Positions 24,005 to 34,859 of a stretch of DNA of 64,000 nt are shown here, one piece after another (the first letter of the stretch is position 1; each line of letters begins with the position of its first letter). This DNA comes from Perognathus longimembris pacificus (lineage: Eukaryota > Chordata > Mammalia > Rodentia > Heteromyidae), in contig NC_063172.1 in assembly GCF_023159225.1 (NCBI RefSeq), positions 34,518,832 through 34,582,831 of the forward strand, read 5' to 3'. The notes beneath the pieces were generated by a model, which worked only from the letters and a program-made list of their open reading frames with translations, did not search any database and was not told where the DNA came from. A program made the position numbers and the translations under genes.

Positions 24005-26170
24005 TAGCTGCAATGTGGCCATGTCCCTTTCAAACCAACTTCTTCTCCATGGAAAGAAGACTCTGAGGAGGCCTTGTGTTTGCGGACTTGAACTCAGAAG
24101 GGAACATTACATTGGTTTCATCTACATCTACATGTTTTATCTCAGCTTTCCCCCTTTATGAGTTCTGATTTAGTTTCTTTTTTTTCTACTTTTTATTTCT
24201 TCATTTATTTAACAAACATACTTTATCCATATTAATAGCCAAACATGGACTTAATACCGGACATATGGTACTTAACTCAAGAGAGAAAACCCTAGACCTG
24301 AACTGCTTGTGTTCAATGGTTAATAGACAGTAGCCAAATGGTCACTGTCACATCTACAAGAAAGAAAGCAAGTGATTAAAGTGAAAGAATAAGTGTTAGT
24401 AGTGGTCCTTCTGAGGAAGTGACTGTTAAACAGGTGTGAAGGTCATATATTCATATATAATATGCTTCAGTCCCTCCATCCTTTCCTTTCTTTCCTTCAG
24501 TCCTCTTCTTACTACTCCTTCAGACAATACATTTTTACATGCATGCCCCATTGTAGTTCCTATTATTAACATCCATTGTCCCGTTAGGTCTAAATTCCAC
24601 AAACAAGTGAAAATTTGGAATATCTGGAATATCTTGGCTTATCTCATTCAATATGTTGACCTCAAGTTCCATCTGTTTTTCTGGAAATCACATAATTTTA
24701 TGTTTATTATACCAGTAATAAGAGTAATGACAAAGGCATAATATTAATGTAATTTATGAGGATCAGAAGTCATTGCATCAAATAAGATAAAAACTATGCT
24801 AGGAGCCACATTGTTTTCAGAGGAGTCTTATACAAGTGCTTGTTGCTTTGTTTAGAGACTTACAGAGAAAGTGTGATAGTGACTTTGTTAATTCTAATGG
24901 GTGAATTTATTATTTTAAAAAAGAATAAAAAACAAGTCTTTAAAAACTGAAAATTGCTTTCTTAAAAAAGAAACACCAAAAGAGTTTAAAAAATTTGCCA
25001 CAGTTGAAATTTTACTTCATTTTCATTACGGATTATTTTGCATCCACTCTAAGAAATGTATATGTCCTCTCTAAATATACTGTGAAAATGGTTCATTGAG
25101 TGCTATGTTATGAAAAGAAAGTTTAGTCTCATTTCCTAGGCAGACTTTTTAACCTGACAGTGCTAAATGGAGAAAAATTCTTTAGGATTATGGTGTATGT
25201 TCTGATAGAGATCCTGAAACAGCTGGTTATTTTCAGTCATTTTCTCACTGTGGAAGATACTGATGCTGTGTGACGCCTGGAAGATAGAGCCTTGCAATCC
25301 AGTCAAGATGAAAAAAGAAAAAAAATGCTATAAAATTCAGGGGAAAAATCTATTTGCTACCTCATACACACTTATTTTTCTATTCTGGTTATACATGTAC
25401 ACTTTAAAATGTGAGTTTATATGAAAAAATAAGGAGCATACTAGCTCTATCAGATGCTGAAGTTCTGAGAAAAAACAATTTCAAAGTTTTTATGTAGGTC
25501 AGATCTGCAACCTCCCAATGCATTTTCCTGACAGAAAATCTGGAATATTTAATGGGTCTTGAACCTACTTTTTCCTAAGTCAGAGCAGTAGACAACTCTT
25601 ATTCAAATGCTGGTCAGTCCATGGAGAGAGTTCTGTGAATTCACTGTGTGGTTTGCTCCAGGGCCATGAGACCCACATCCATCAGGTACAGCTCTGATTG
25701 TGCACAGGTAGATGGTTTATGGACTGTTAGCCCACGCTGCTGCTTTAGATTTGAGGAATTACTCTAGGAGAACAAGGCAGGTTCTATTTTTGACATTTCA
25801 GCAATGAGACCAATTGTATATTACGGCCCCATTTGATTTACTGTAAGAAAATAAGAGTGCTGTAATTTGTAAAAGACATTTATTACACAAGTCCAAAAAT
25901 TGGGGAAAAAATGCTTAGTGTCTCTGTCCATCCCATCTGGTTTTATTTTAATCTCACTCTACTCACATATGAAATTTTGCTTAGCTGTCTTCATTTTCTT
26001 AGTCAATCTTGATTAATGGCCTTCAAAGTAAAAATAATTGGCCTGCATCAGGGTTGTTTTATAACTCTTGTTCACAAAGAATGTGAGAGGCTGGAAAATG
26101 AGCCTAAACAGAAGGAATGCATTACGTTGGATTTTGAGAAAGAGCAGTCCTTCAGTTGTGTTTCACTGTG
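24005..26170. other. Unique non-coding DNA
   Basis: No genes or repeats recognised. A 101-codon frame (24436-24741) has no recognisable domains. Confidence 0.4.
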
Positions 26171-26470
26171 TATTTTTATAACAGGCGCCTCCTTGACCGT
26201 CCACGATATTGAAGATACCCGGAGCCAGAGCTTATATATACTTCATCAAACTGACCATGGCAGCTCCCCCTCTCCACGCAGCCACACGTGTGAGGGCAGA
26301 AGCCACCCAGGCCAGCCTCTCAAGGCTGGGAATTCTGAAAGTAAATTATCACAAAAGCCAAGGCTATGAAATCCAGAAGTTAAAACCTGGGGTGGGGGTG
26401 GCAGGGGCTAATTGTCTCTGATGTTTAAATGGTTTGTTTATAAAAAGCCTCCTCTAGTCTGTGTATTTTC
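26171..26470. other. Local CpG/GC-enriched unique block
   Basis: Within about 110 bp (26184-26292) there are six or more CpGs ('ggcgcc', 'gaccgtccacg', 'acccgga', 'ccacgcagcc', 'cacacgtg') in an otherwise CpG-poor setting. A 117-codon open frame (26016-26369) covers it but shows no recognisable domain. It may be a conserved non-coding element. Confidence 0.35.
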
Positions 26471-26631
26471 CCCCCTTTTCTGAAAAGTATGTTCAACTTT
26501 AAAGGAGTTTGGGGAAATGCAGGCACCGTGTGACCATTGTGGGTTTGGAATTGAGCTCTGTTTCCTTTCAAGATCTCTACTTCTGGGAGATCTGGTCAGT
26601 TAAAGAAATAAATTTGAGTTCAAGCACACGT

Positions 26632-26632
<1 letters not shown>

Positions 26633-26668
<36 letters not shown>
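26633..26668. repeat. (CA)n microsatellite
   Basis: About 18 CA units. Confidence 0.97.
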
Positions 26669-26671
<3 letters not shown>

Positions 26672-26679
26672 GAGATCAT

Positions 26680-27645
26680 TTCTTTCTTACATAAAGTTTT
26701 GAAAGTGAATACCCTATGGCTCTTAAAAGCAAATCATTTTATGGGTAATGGTTAGCAAAAGAAAACCTTTCCAGCTTTTCAATAATCCCATTAGTAAGTT
26801 CAATAACCCAGTGACTTTTCAGAATTTTACATGTTGGAGTGTTTGATAGTTTAGAACAGATTAAAATCCCCTCTAGGATCCAATTAGTGTTGGATGTATT
26901 TCAATTTACAGTAATCTGCTCGCCCCGATGGAGACTTGTCCCATTGCAGTGGAGCATCTGCCAGAGCTCTGGTGGGAACCACTATATCCCAAGACTTTCC
27001 TCCTTCCTAGGAAGTCTAAGCTGTGAAGGTATGGAGCAGTTTTCAGATGTCCATAAAAATGTTTAGACAGCTCCATTTGTATAACTATAGTAGCCTTGAT
27101 TGAAGACCTATTATATTCCCTTTGTTTTCATAAGTGGAAAATAAGTTCTTGTTCATTTGGGAAGGATCCTTAAGGCATTACCATGTAGCCATAGAGGGAA
27201 AATGGCTTGTGACTTGCAATCCAGCCTCCTCCAAATCTCCCACATTGGATTTCTTCCTTCCCCGCTCCCAGACTCTTAGTTTTGCTCAGGTTTCTTAGTT
27301 GCTGCCCCTTCCTAAATAGTTTCTTATGTGTTTTCTCATTCTCCACTTTCCTTTCTCTGCCTTCTGAGCCTTCTCTGCCTCTCAATGTTTCTCTCACATT
27401 CTCAGTGTTTTCCATGTATTCAAGAGAAGACACTGGGACTTTCCCAGCTAGTGATTTGCATTTCTTTCTTCCATGCCCCATTGCAAATAATGGAGCAATC
27501 ATAGACAATTCCCCAGTCTAGAACTCCACTCTTATGTCCTCCTCCATTTTCACACTCTCCCCACTCAGCCCCCTCCAGGACAAACATCTAGTCTGAATAC
27601 TATGCATTCACAGTATTTCTTTTATTAATTTAGAAATGTAACCTA
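26680..27645. other. Unique non-coding DNA
   Basis: Overlapping open frames on both strands (79 and 112 codons at 27170-27521) coincide with a CT-rich stretch and have no recognisable product. No repeat recognised. Confidence 0.4.
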
Positions 27646-27649
27646 ATGT

Positions 27650-27905
27650 TCACATTTATTTGATGTTTTATGAGTAATAGTCACCATAAAAAGCACTTTA
27701 TATAGTTTGTCAAACACTCTGCTCTAGATGAACTAAGAAAAACATATTTGAATACATAATCTCAGTTAACTTTTATAACAGAACTGAAAGTGTATTTTTT
27801 AATCCTCATTTTATAGATAAATAAACATAACTTGGGAGAGGCTCAGGAAATTATCTAGGTAACTGTTTTAATCCAAAAACTATTTTCTTAACCACTACAG
27901 CACAT
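27650..27905 (-). mobile_element. MIR SINE remnant, antisense
   Basis: Antisense MIR motif order is clear: 'aagcactttatatagtttg', 'aatctcagttaacttttat', 'aatcctcattttatagata', 'ggagaggctcaggaaatta', and 'ttcttaaccactacagcac', the last being the complement of the MIR tRNA-like 5' end. Confidence 0.7.
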
Positions 27906-28685
27906 TTTCTACATTTGGTCCATTGGCCTTTGAGACTGAACAATCATTTATGGTAAAAATTTCCCTGAGCATTCTAAAATATTTAATGACATCTTTGAGT
28001 TTTACTCAGTAGACAATGTCAGTGTCAGCCTCCCTAGTACAAGTAGTGTCAATGATGCCAAATTTCTATAGACATTGCTAAAGGTTCCAGGAGCAGAAAT
28101 CTTCTACTCTAATTTCCTCTATACAGAGATTCTCTCAGGTTACCTGTGTAACATAACTGATCTACATAAAGCTTTCAAGTTGCCAGGGCACATTCAGCAG
28201 TAATGCAACTGCAATTACAGTCAATCCTGAGACACAGGAAGAGGCAGCAAGTGTTCCTGTGTGTCCTGATATGAGTCATATCACTCCATACGTACAAGTA
28301 GCTTGTCTGAAACTAGACAAGATTTCTGAAAAGGAAACCAAAGGGAAGATTCAAAAGTATGAACCATGATGACAGCAGGATCCTATTCATCCTTCTAAGG
28401 AAGTTGTGGGGGTGGGGCATCCACGTGATTCAGAAGGAGAGTAGGATACTTGCCTGCATCTGAGTTTATGAATAGATAAAGACAATTCTATTTTTAATCA
28501 GCTTCTAGTCTGAGGCACCTTGACCAGTAAGAATTCTAAATCTCTTTTCCTTTGATAAAATCAGGGCTATAACGAGATGACACACTGATATTTGTGTCAA
28601 TTATTGAAACCCCACCTTCTGTGGATTTCAACTTGTTGAAATCTTCCAGTTCTTTTGTTTTCCCGAAAACAAAAAAAAAAAAATG
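27906..28685. other. Unique non-coding DNA
   Basis: Nothing recognised. It ends in a short A-run (28668-28681). Confidence 0.4.
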
Positions 28686-28689
28686 TAGA

Positions 28690-28800
28690 TTCAGCTAGAC
28701 ACCTCATGTCTGTAATTCTAGCTACTCAGGAGACTGTGATTCAGAGAAGAGTGTTCCCCAGTCAGATCTGGTAAAAGAAGTCTGTAAGATTCCTTCTCCA
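28690..28800 (+). mobile_element. Composite SINE, left (7SL-like) part
   Basis: 'cacctcatgtctgtaattc', 'agctactcaggagactgtg' and 'cagtcagatctggtaaaag' match the left half of the composite SINE. The tRNA-like right half is missing. Confidence 0.55.
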
Positions 28801-28900
28801 GTTACACTGATGGAGATGCATTGTACTCATAAACTGACACGATGAGTTGAACCCTTGTAATACAACTATTTAAATACATTTGTTTAAAAGACAGCAAAAA

Positions 28901-28975
28901 AGCAGGGGTTGGAGTTGTGGCACAGATGATACAACACCAACCAAACAAGCATGGTGTTTGAATGTCAAACCCTGA
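28901..28975 (+). mobile_element. Degenerate ID-like SINE
   Basis: 'aggggttggagttgtggca' (head and box A), 'caaccaaacaagcatgg', then 'tttgaatgtcaaac' in the box B position, followed by A-rich sequence. Confidence 0.5.
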
Positions 28976-29350
28976 AATCAAACTCCAATACTGCCAAAAC
29001 AAATGAACTAAAAGAAGAGAGGAGCAGAGAAAAGAATAGAAAAGAAGAGCAGCTCTCATCAGTTTTTCAAACTCTGATGAGTGGTCTTGAGTCACATATG
29101 ACTAACTCATGTAGCACCTTCTTCAAGATAATACATCATCTTGACAATAAAAAAGGTAATATTTTAACTCATCATTAGGAGTCACTGTCACAGTGTGGAA
29201 AACATTTCTGACCTGCTATTACAGACATGAAGAGTTGCTACTAGACCTCTGGCTTAGTTTGACACCATCACCTAACCAGACTTAGGTAGGGGTTGAGGAA
29301 CACTCTCGGTAGGAAAGCAGGTCTTAGCTGTGACTTGATTGATGGCTTAG

Positions 29351-29512
29351 TGTTATAAGTTGAATTGTATCCCACTAAAATACATATGTTGAAGCCTTAA
29401 CCTCCACTATGACTGCATTCAGAAATACAGTTTAATAAGACAATTATGGTTAAATCTAGTACCAGGGTGGGGCTGTAGCCTGATAGCATTGCTATCCATA
29501 AGAAGGGACCGT
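29351..29512 (+). mobile_element. MLT1-like LTR (ERVL-MaLR), 5' part
   Basis: Starts 'tgttataagttgaattgtat' and continues 'atatgttgaagccttaacc', 'aagacaattatggttaaat', 'agggtggggctgtagcc', 'tatccataagaaggga', which is the 5' half of MLT1 LTRs. It is interrupted by an L1 3' end and resumes at 29771. It is an old, non-coding LTR with no adjacent retroviral genes, so probably a solo LTR. Confidence 0.8.
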
Positions 29513-29528
29513 AAAAATGTTTCTCTTT
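29513..29528. repeat. Target-site duplication, left copy
   Basis: 'aaaaatgtttctcttt', repeated exactly at 29755-29770. The upstream junction GT/AAAA fits the L1 endonuclease preference TT/AAAA. Confidence 0.95.
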
Positions 29529-29754
29529 GAAATAACTACAAAAGCAATACTTGCAAAACTGTTTGGTGTAAGTGAACTGAACACCTGGGGGGGGGAGGGA
29601 AAGGGGGGGAGGTAGGGGGGCATGAGGGACAAGGCAACAAACAGTACAAGAAATGTATCCAATGCCCAACGTATGATACTGTAACCTCTCTGTACGTCAG
29701 TTTGATAATAAAAATTTGAGGGAAAAAAAAAGAAATAAAATACATCAAATAAAA
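29529..29754 (+). mobile_element. L1 3' end, 5'-truncated, inside an MLT1 LTR
   Basis: Contains 'aaaagcaatacttgcaaaac', a G-rich polypurine tract (29587-29620), 'acaagaaatgtatccaatgc', 'tgtaacctctctgtacgtc', 'tgataataaaaatttg' and an A-rich tail. A perfect 16-bp duplication flanks it. It splits the MLT1-like LTR, so it is younger than the LTR. Confidence 0.92.
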
Positions 29755-29770
29755 AAAAATGTTTCTCTTT
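29755..29770. repeat. Target-site duplication, right copy
   Basis: Exact copy of 29513-29528. Confidence 0.95.
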
Positions 29771-30016
29771 TTCCATTGCTCCTTCTCCTTCCTTCTCTCT
29801 CTCTCTCTCCCCTTTCCTTCTCCTTTTCTTCTCAGGTGCACACACAAAAAAAGGCCATGTGGAGATGTAATGAGAAGAAACTTTTATTTGCAAGTAGGAA
29901 GAGAGGCCTCACCAGAAACCAACTCTTAACCTTGGATTTCCCTACTCCAGAACTACGAGAATATAAATTTGTTCTCATTCTGTGATATTTTGTTATGACC
30001 CCTCTAGAAAAACTAA
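29771..30016 (+). mobile_element. MLT1-like LTR, 3' part
   Basis: Continues the LTR: CT-rich stretch (29771-29834), 'aaggccatgtggagatgta', 'caagtaggaagagaggcct', 'caccagaaaccaactctta', 'ctccagaactacgagaat', 'ataaatttgttctcattc', 'ggtattttgttatgac'-like end. This is the 3' half of MLT1 including its polyadenylation-type region. Confidence 0.8.
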
Positions 30017-32439
30017 TATCATTTATAGTGGGAAATAGTAGGTTAGGCACAGAGGGGTACCAAGGATAATGATCCATAGTGAAGGAGAGTGATTCTTTCC
30101 AGAAAGACAGCATGCACTGAGTAAGAGGTGCTTGAAAATTGCTTTTGCTTAAGGCACTGATTACTTACCTTGACTCATATGTTGCATATGTCTTCATTCT
30201 ATATAATGTTCTATGTGTCTTTGCTCTAAATAGTTCTCTCTGCAGTCATTTCACAGCCATCTTGGGAGCCAGAAAGGAACAGACAAGAACTCATGGACTG
30301 CCCATTGTCAGTGACATAATATACAAAAGGCTCCATCTGATCAATCCGGAGGCAATAAACAATTAGAGTAGCTTTGATGCCACCCTCGGCCACATGTGAC
30401 CACCTCTGAATTCTTTTTTGACTGTAAATGTTCAGGGCAATGCATATCTTTTACACCTGCACCTCATGTCTGCACAACAGAAGGTGACTGGAGATGTTCT
30501 GAAAGGTCTCTCTCCCTATGGAATGTGTGCTGTTTCATAAATCCTTTTTCTTTGCCCTTCGCCATGTCTCTTAATTGTGTTATGGTGAGTGGTCAAAGCT
30601 GACATGTGGAACTCTCGGCTTACCTATGGAGTTTAAAACTCTGTTTCCCCTGGTACATTGTATGAATTACTGAATTATCTGTCTGCCACCATACTTCTCA
30701 GACAATCCCTGTCATCAAACTGTTAAAATAGAAATGATTTTTGTTTTCTTGGACCAAAACTGAAGTTGCAATGTATACATTAAATATTTGAAATTTCTCA
30801 AGCTAAACATGATGACTACAATTGGAACACATACATATTATAAGTGTTTCACAGAGAGAAATGAGGTAAAGAATGAGGATAAAAATTCTTTTATTCAGAA
30901 GTTCTATAAGTCACTTTCTAATGCTAATAAGTTTTACATTTGCAAAAATTGATCTTTAAGTTGTTTGCACTCTTAATGATCTGTCAAATGGCATTTTCCC
31001 TTGAAAGACTAAAAAAATGCAGTGTTATTTACACAAACAGATAAAAAATAAAACATAGTCTTATTGTTTTGCAGATAATAGCTTCCTTGTTCCATAAAAG
31101 GGAAAGTAAATGAAGCATTGAGACACCATTATTTTTATTTATTGGCACATCTCTTTATAGATAAGTAAAATAAATGGTAATATGTCTAATAATTTTGACA
31201 ACTTACTGATAGTAAAGACAACAAATAATGGGGCCTCCTTCAGTTTGGTTTTGCTGTTGGAGGTAGGAGCCTATGTAAATTAAATGATATACTAAGCCCT
31301 TCATTTTTCTTATATCCATCTCTTCTATGCTCTTTTCCAACCACTACTGAAGAAATCAGCATTGATCTTTTTATACAATATGCAGCTAGCTATATGCTCT
31401 TTCTTGCATAAACATTTGCAAATCACCAAGGAGAATGTAAGATGTGTCTTGCATGCTTATCATGCACCAGAAGAACTTTACAGATTACTGCCTGCCTTGG
31501 GATACTAGTTCCCTGGTGCTGTGCATAAGCAATGGATTTATGCAAACATTATAACATTCCCAAATAGACTGTGATTTGAGGTGTTCCTAGTTCATAGAGG
31601 GTTCAGATATGCAGCCTATTTTCTGCTACTTCTAGATCATCCATCTCATTGAGTTTAAAATGTATCATCACAGTTTATAATGTTCTCAATATAACATGTC
31701 ATAATGTGGTACTCAATTTGAACAGCAAGATGGATAGTAAACTCAAAGGCTTCTGTGTATGGCTGGGGAATAACTGAACAATGGGAGCAGCAGCACTCTT
31801 TTTGTTTGGTAGTTTTAGCATCAAGCACTGTGTGAATAGGTGATTAGCATTTCGTTATATCCAGGCTACAAATTCTCTGTGATCTAGGGCATTTATATAG
31901 CCCCAGTGGTATAGTACACATTATAACTTAAATTGGATAATATATTTAGAAAGAAAAAAAGCCTTTAAAAAGAACAATATCATCGAGTTATAATGATAAC
32001 ATGCCTGTTTACATAATGATAATGCACATATTAACTGCCAAACATGTTTGTTTTGCATTAGTGTTTGTAGCAGGGCACAGGGAATTAAGGAATTACAAAA
32101 GGGAGTTTTTCTTGTCTCCACTGCTGTAGTATGGTGGTTATTGGTAATGAAGAAAGAAAACAGAAAAAGCCTATAGTTCAGTGAATGAGAAAAATGAACA
32201 ATACTAGTTGCTGAGTTCACATTGTTTGTGCGATAAATAGGCATGTACCCAATCTTTGCACTTATTTCCTAATTCTGAGAAATGGTGTCTCATAAAGCAT
32301 TAAAAACTACTGCACAGACATTTCAGCAGCTAAAATCCAAGATTAAACACCCCAGAAACAACTTAATTGGCTTTACACGTTCTTAATAAACCTGCCTTTA
32401 AGAAAAGCCACCCATAGTCTCATTTACTCCAAAATTTGA

Positions 32440-32441
<2 letters not shown>
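30017..32441. other. Unique DNA without recognisable transposons
   Basis: No SINE, L1 or LTR was recognised. The stretch 30240-30400 (end of a 75-codon frame, 'atcaatccggaggcaataaac') and the AT-rich 31.7-32.4 kb stretch look like ordinary unique DNA; parts may be conserved. No gene is supported. Confidence 0.4.
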
Positions 32442-32472
<31 letters not shown>

Positions 32473-32481
32473 TGTGTGTGT
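32442..32481. repeat. (GT)n microsatellite, interrupted
   Basis: GT units with one GAGT interruption near 32470. Confidence 0.95.
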
Positions 32482-32543
32482 TTTTTCATTTGGATCCCAA
32501 ACTGTGAATTTTATTTGTACATCTAAGAAAGCCTGAAATCTTG

Positions 32544-32545
<2 letters not shown>

Positions 32546-32574
<29 letters not shown>
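32546..32574. repeat. Poly(A) run of 29
   Basis: Pure A-run with no recognisable SINE or L1 head attached upstream. Confidence 0.95.
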
Positions 32575-32575
<1 letters not shown>

Positions 32576-32820
32576 CAATTGAGAGGGAAAGAAAAAAGAA
32601 GTTGGAAGACGTTATTTTGTGAACTGTCATATGTTTTCTGAACTTTTCATAATAGAAAGGAGCCCCCGTTGAGCCCTTTTCCTCACTCCTTTAACAAAGG
32701 CAAGTCCCAGTTTATTAAAAAATCATACACAACAATACTGCCTGCCAGATTTTATAGTCCTAATGAAAATTTGGTCCAGAGCACAAAAATTATCTGGAAA
32801 AATGCCTGAAATTTCCCTGT

Positions 32821-33255
32821 CGCAGATGTTTCAACAGAAGGTGCTTGCATGCCATTCGTTAATACAGAGCCATACGGGACTCAGTGTGGCCACCGCAATA
32901 TAACCAGTAAGTAACACACGCAGCGTGCGCACAGCCCCGCCAAAGCCGCCGTCTGCTGTGTGTGACTCGGATCCCACGGATTGAGACGTACCTTGATGAA
33001 ACCGCATTGTCACGCAATGATAATATTTGTGGATCACCAGGCACAGTCAACATCTTACCGAGAAGGTGGGAGGTCTGTTTAAAGATCCAGTACATTCCTT
33101 GGCGTTGGAGTTGGTTCAACCAGAGGCAAATATTAATCGTTAGGGTGGGCGCAATAGAAGTCAAAGACCACGGTGGCAAGTTGTTTCACGAGTGCTTGGG
33201 AGGCAAATAAATGTGAAAGCTGCCTTAGCTGATTCGTGTGTTACTTTAAGGCACG
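32821..33255. promoter_or_regulatory. CpG-dense unique block, candidate regulatory element
   Basis: I count about 23 CpG dinucleotides in 435 bp, including a cluster at 32919-32951, whereas neighbouring lines of equal length usually have none or one. There is no repeat signature. Overlapping open frames (68, 106 and 82 codons on both strands) reflect fewer AT-rich stop codons, and no domain is recognisable. The density resembles a small CpG island or an unmethylated conserved enhancer. Promoter activity is not shown by sequence alone. Confidence 0.45.
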
Positions 33256-33259
33256 TAGA

Positions 33260-34146
33260 AGGGAACTCTTTCAAGGCTCACTCTTTTAAATGAAAAGACT
33301 TGCTTGGATTGTGCAGAAGTTGATAAAAAAAAAATTAAGGTGTCTGTACATTGCCGCTCACATAGGCTGAATTTTTCTGGTTAACCTAGATAATGATTGC
33401 TGGATAAGACTATCTGGAAGCAGTTATTGTTGTTCATTTCGAAAAGCAGACATGCCATTTACCCACTGCATATTTCATATTCAAATATGGCTCCTACAGC
33501 AGGAAAATAATGTGATTAATGTTGGGCTACTACAGAAGGGGGAAACAATTGGAGCAGGGTAGAAGAATCATTCACTTAGCACCTGGTGGTTATTTAGGGG
33601 TGCTATAGATAATATACATATATATTTCTTAAAGTATTACTTTGCCAGACTTAGGGGGCAAGAATGCCAGACAATTTTTGAATTCTTCTGTTACCACACT
33701 GAGATTTTCTTATATATCAGGGAACAAGCTGCTCTAAAACCCTGTGCTTAAATTGTATCAACACTTTCAAAATAATTGTGTAGTTGATTACATTACATCT
33801 TTTGTAACTTTCAATCTTCCTAAGGTAAAGATGTTTACATGCTTTTTCTGAAAGTGTTGTAGTTTAAACTCTTTTATTAGTGCTTATTTTATAGAATGAA
33901 TCTCAATTTGAAATATCTATAATATTTGTACATGCATATAGATATATTTCATCATTTTGACCAATTACAAATTAATATACCCGTGAAGGAAAAGAGTTTC
34001 ATAAGTGCACAGCAATTACTGAGATTGTCTTTAGAGTCTTCTCTTTGGCATAGATATTGACACCAACATAAAGCATTTTCCCAATTGGGTGAGAAGATGA
34101 GAGATTGTTTTGGTCATTTCCTTAAGTAAAATAAAATATTGTAAAA
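33260..34146. other. Unique DNA, possibly conserved in part
   Basis: No transposons recognised. 33360-33600 contains words such as 'gataatgattgctgg', 'aatgtgattaatgttggg' and 'catatttcatattcaaat' that resemble dense homeodomain and POU-type sites. No gene. Confidence 0.35.
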
Positions 34147-34456
34147 GAGAGGAGGAGGAGGAAGAGGAAAAGGAGGAGGAGGAGGAGGAGGAGGAGGAGG
34201 AGGAGGAGGAGGAGGAGGAGGAGGAGGAAGAGGAGGAGGAAGGAGGAGGAGGAGGAGGAGGAGGAGGAGGAGGAGGAGGAGGAGAGAGAAGAAGGGGAGG
34301 AGAAGGAGGAAGAGGAGGAGGAGAAGAGGGGAGAAGAAGAAGGGAGAAGAAGAAGGGAGAAGAAGAAGAAGAAGAAGAAGAAGAAGAAGAAGAAGAAGAA
34401 GAAGAAGAAGAAGAAGAAGAAGAAGAAGAAGAAGAAGAAGAAGAAGAAGAAGAAGA
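34147..34456. repeat. (GAG)n to (GAA)n polypurine tract
   Basis: About 310 bp of almost pure purine on the plus strand, GAG-rich first, impure in the middle (34284-34370), then about 30 GAA units. Translated frames are poly-Glu/Gly on one strand and poly-Ser/Pro on the other; they are not genes. Mirror-repeat polypurine DNA of this length can form triplex (H-DNA). Confidence 0.98.
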
Positions 34457-34674
34457 GCTGGGGATATAGCCTAGTGGCAAGAGTGCCTGCCTCGGATACA
34501 CGAGGCCCTAGGTTCGATTCCCCAGCACCACATATACAGAAAATGGCCAGAAGCGGCGCTGTGGCTCAAGTGGCAGAGTGCTAGCCTTGAGCGGGAAGAA
34601 GCCAGGGACAGTGCTCAGGCCCTGAGTCCAAGGCCCAGGACTGGCCAAAAAAAATAAATAAAAAAAAAAAAAAA
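34457..34674 (+). mobile_element. IDL-Geo dimeric SINE, young subfamily, within GAA repeat
   Basis: Complete dimer with well-preserved boxes and CpGs. It carries the diagnostic set 'gcctgcctcggatacacgag', 'ccctaggttcg', 'agaagcggcgct', 'ttgagcgggaag'. Its A-rich tail passes directly into more GAA units, so it sits between two blocks of the same GAA repeat and any target-site duplication is hidden in the repeat. Confidence 0.95.
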
Positions 34675-34711
34675 GAAGAAGAAGAAGAAGAAGAAGAAGA
34701 AGAAGAAGAAA
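34675..34711. repeat. (GAA)n, right flank of the SINE
   Basis: About 12 GAA units, either the duplicated or split part of the upstream GAA tract or an expansion from the SINE tail. Confidence 0.93.
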
Positions 34712-34723
34712 TAATGAGAAATG

Positions 34724-34850
34724 TTGGCCAATTGCTGTCCTGCCTGTAATCCTAGCTACTGGGAAGATGGAGACAAGGAGGACTCTGGCTCAAGATCAGC
34801 TCAAGCAAAGTAGCTCACAGAAGCCCTACCTCAATTAGTAGTTGGACATG
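34724..34850 (+). mobile_element. Composite or B1-like SINE, left part
   Basis: 'ctgtcctgcctgtaatcct', 'agctactgggaagatgg', 'gctcaagatcagctcaagc', 'gccctacctcaattagt' match the 7SL-like left half and the start of the linker of the composite SINE. Confidence 0.55.
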
Positions 34851-34859
34851 GTTTACTTT

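Noticed and set aside
26016..26369. 117-codon frame as a gene
   Set aside because: No recognisable domain or promoter-like context. Reported only as a CpG observation.
29397..29893. Overlapping 90-, 103- and 133-codon antisense frames
   Set aside because: They cross the L1 3' end, its purine tract and the CT-rich part of the MLT1-like LTR; no host gene is supported.
34031..34501. 156-codon frame of poly-Ser/Pro and 119-codon frame of poly-Glu/Gly
   Set aside because: Both are direct translations of the (GAG)n/(GAA)n tract on opposite strands, with no unique protein sequence.
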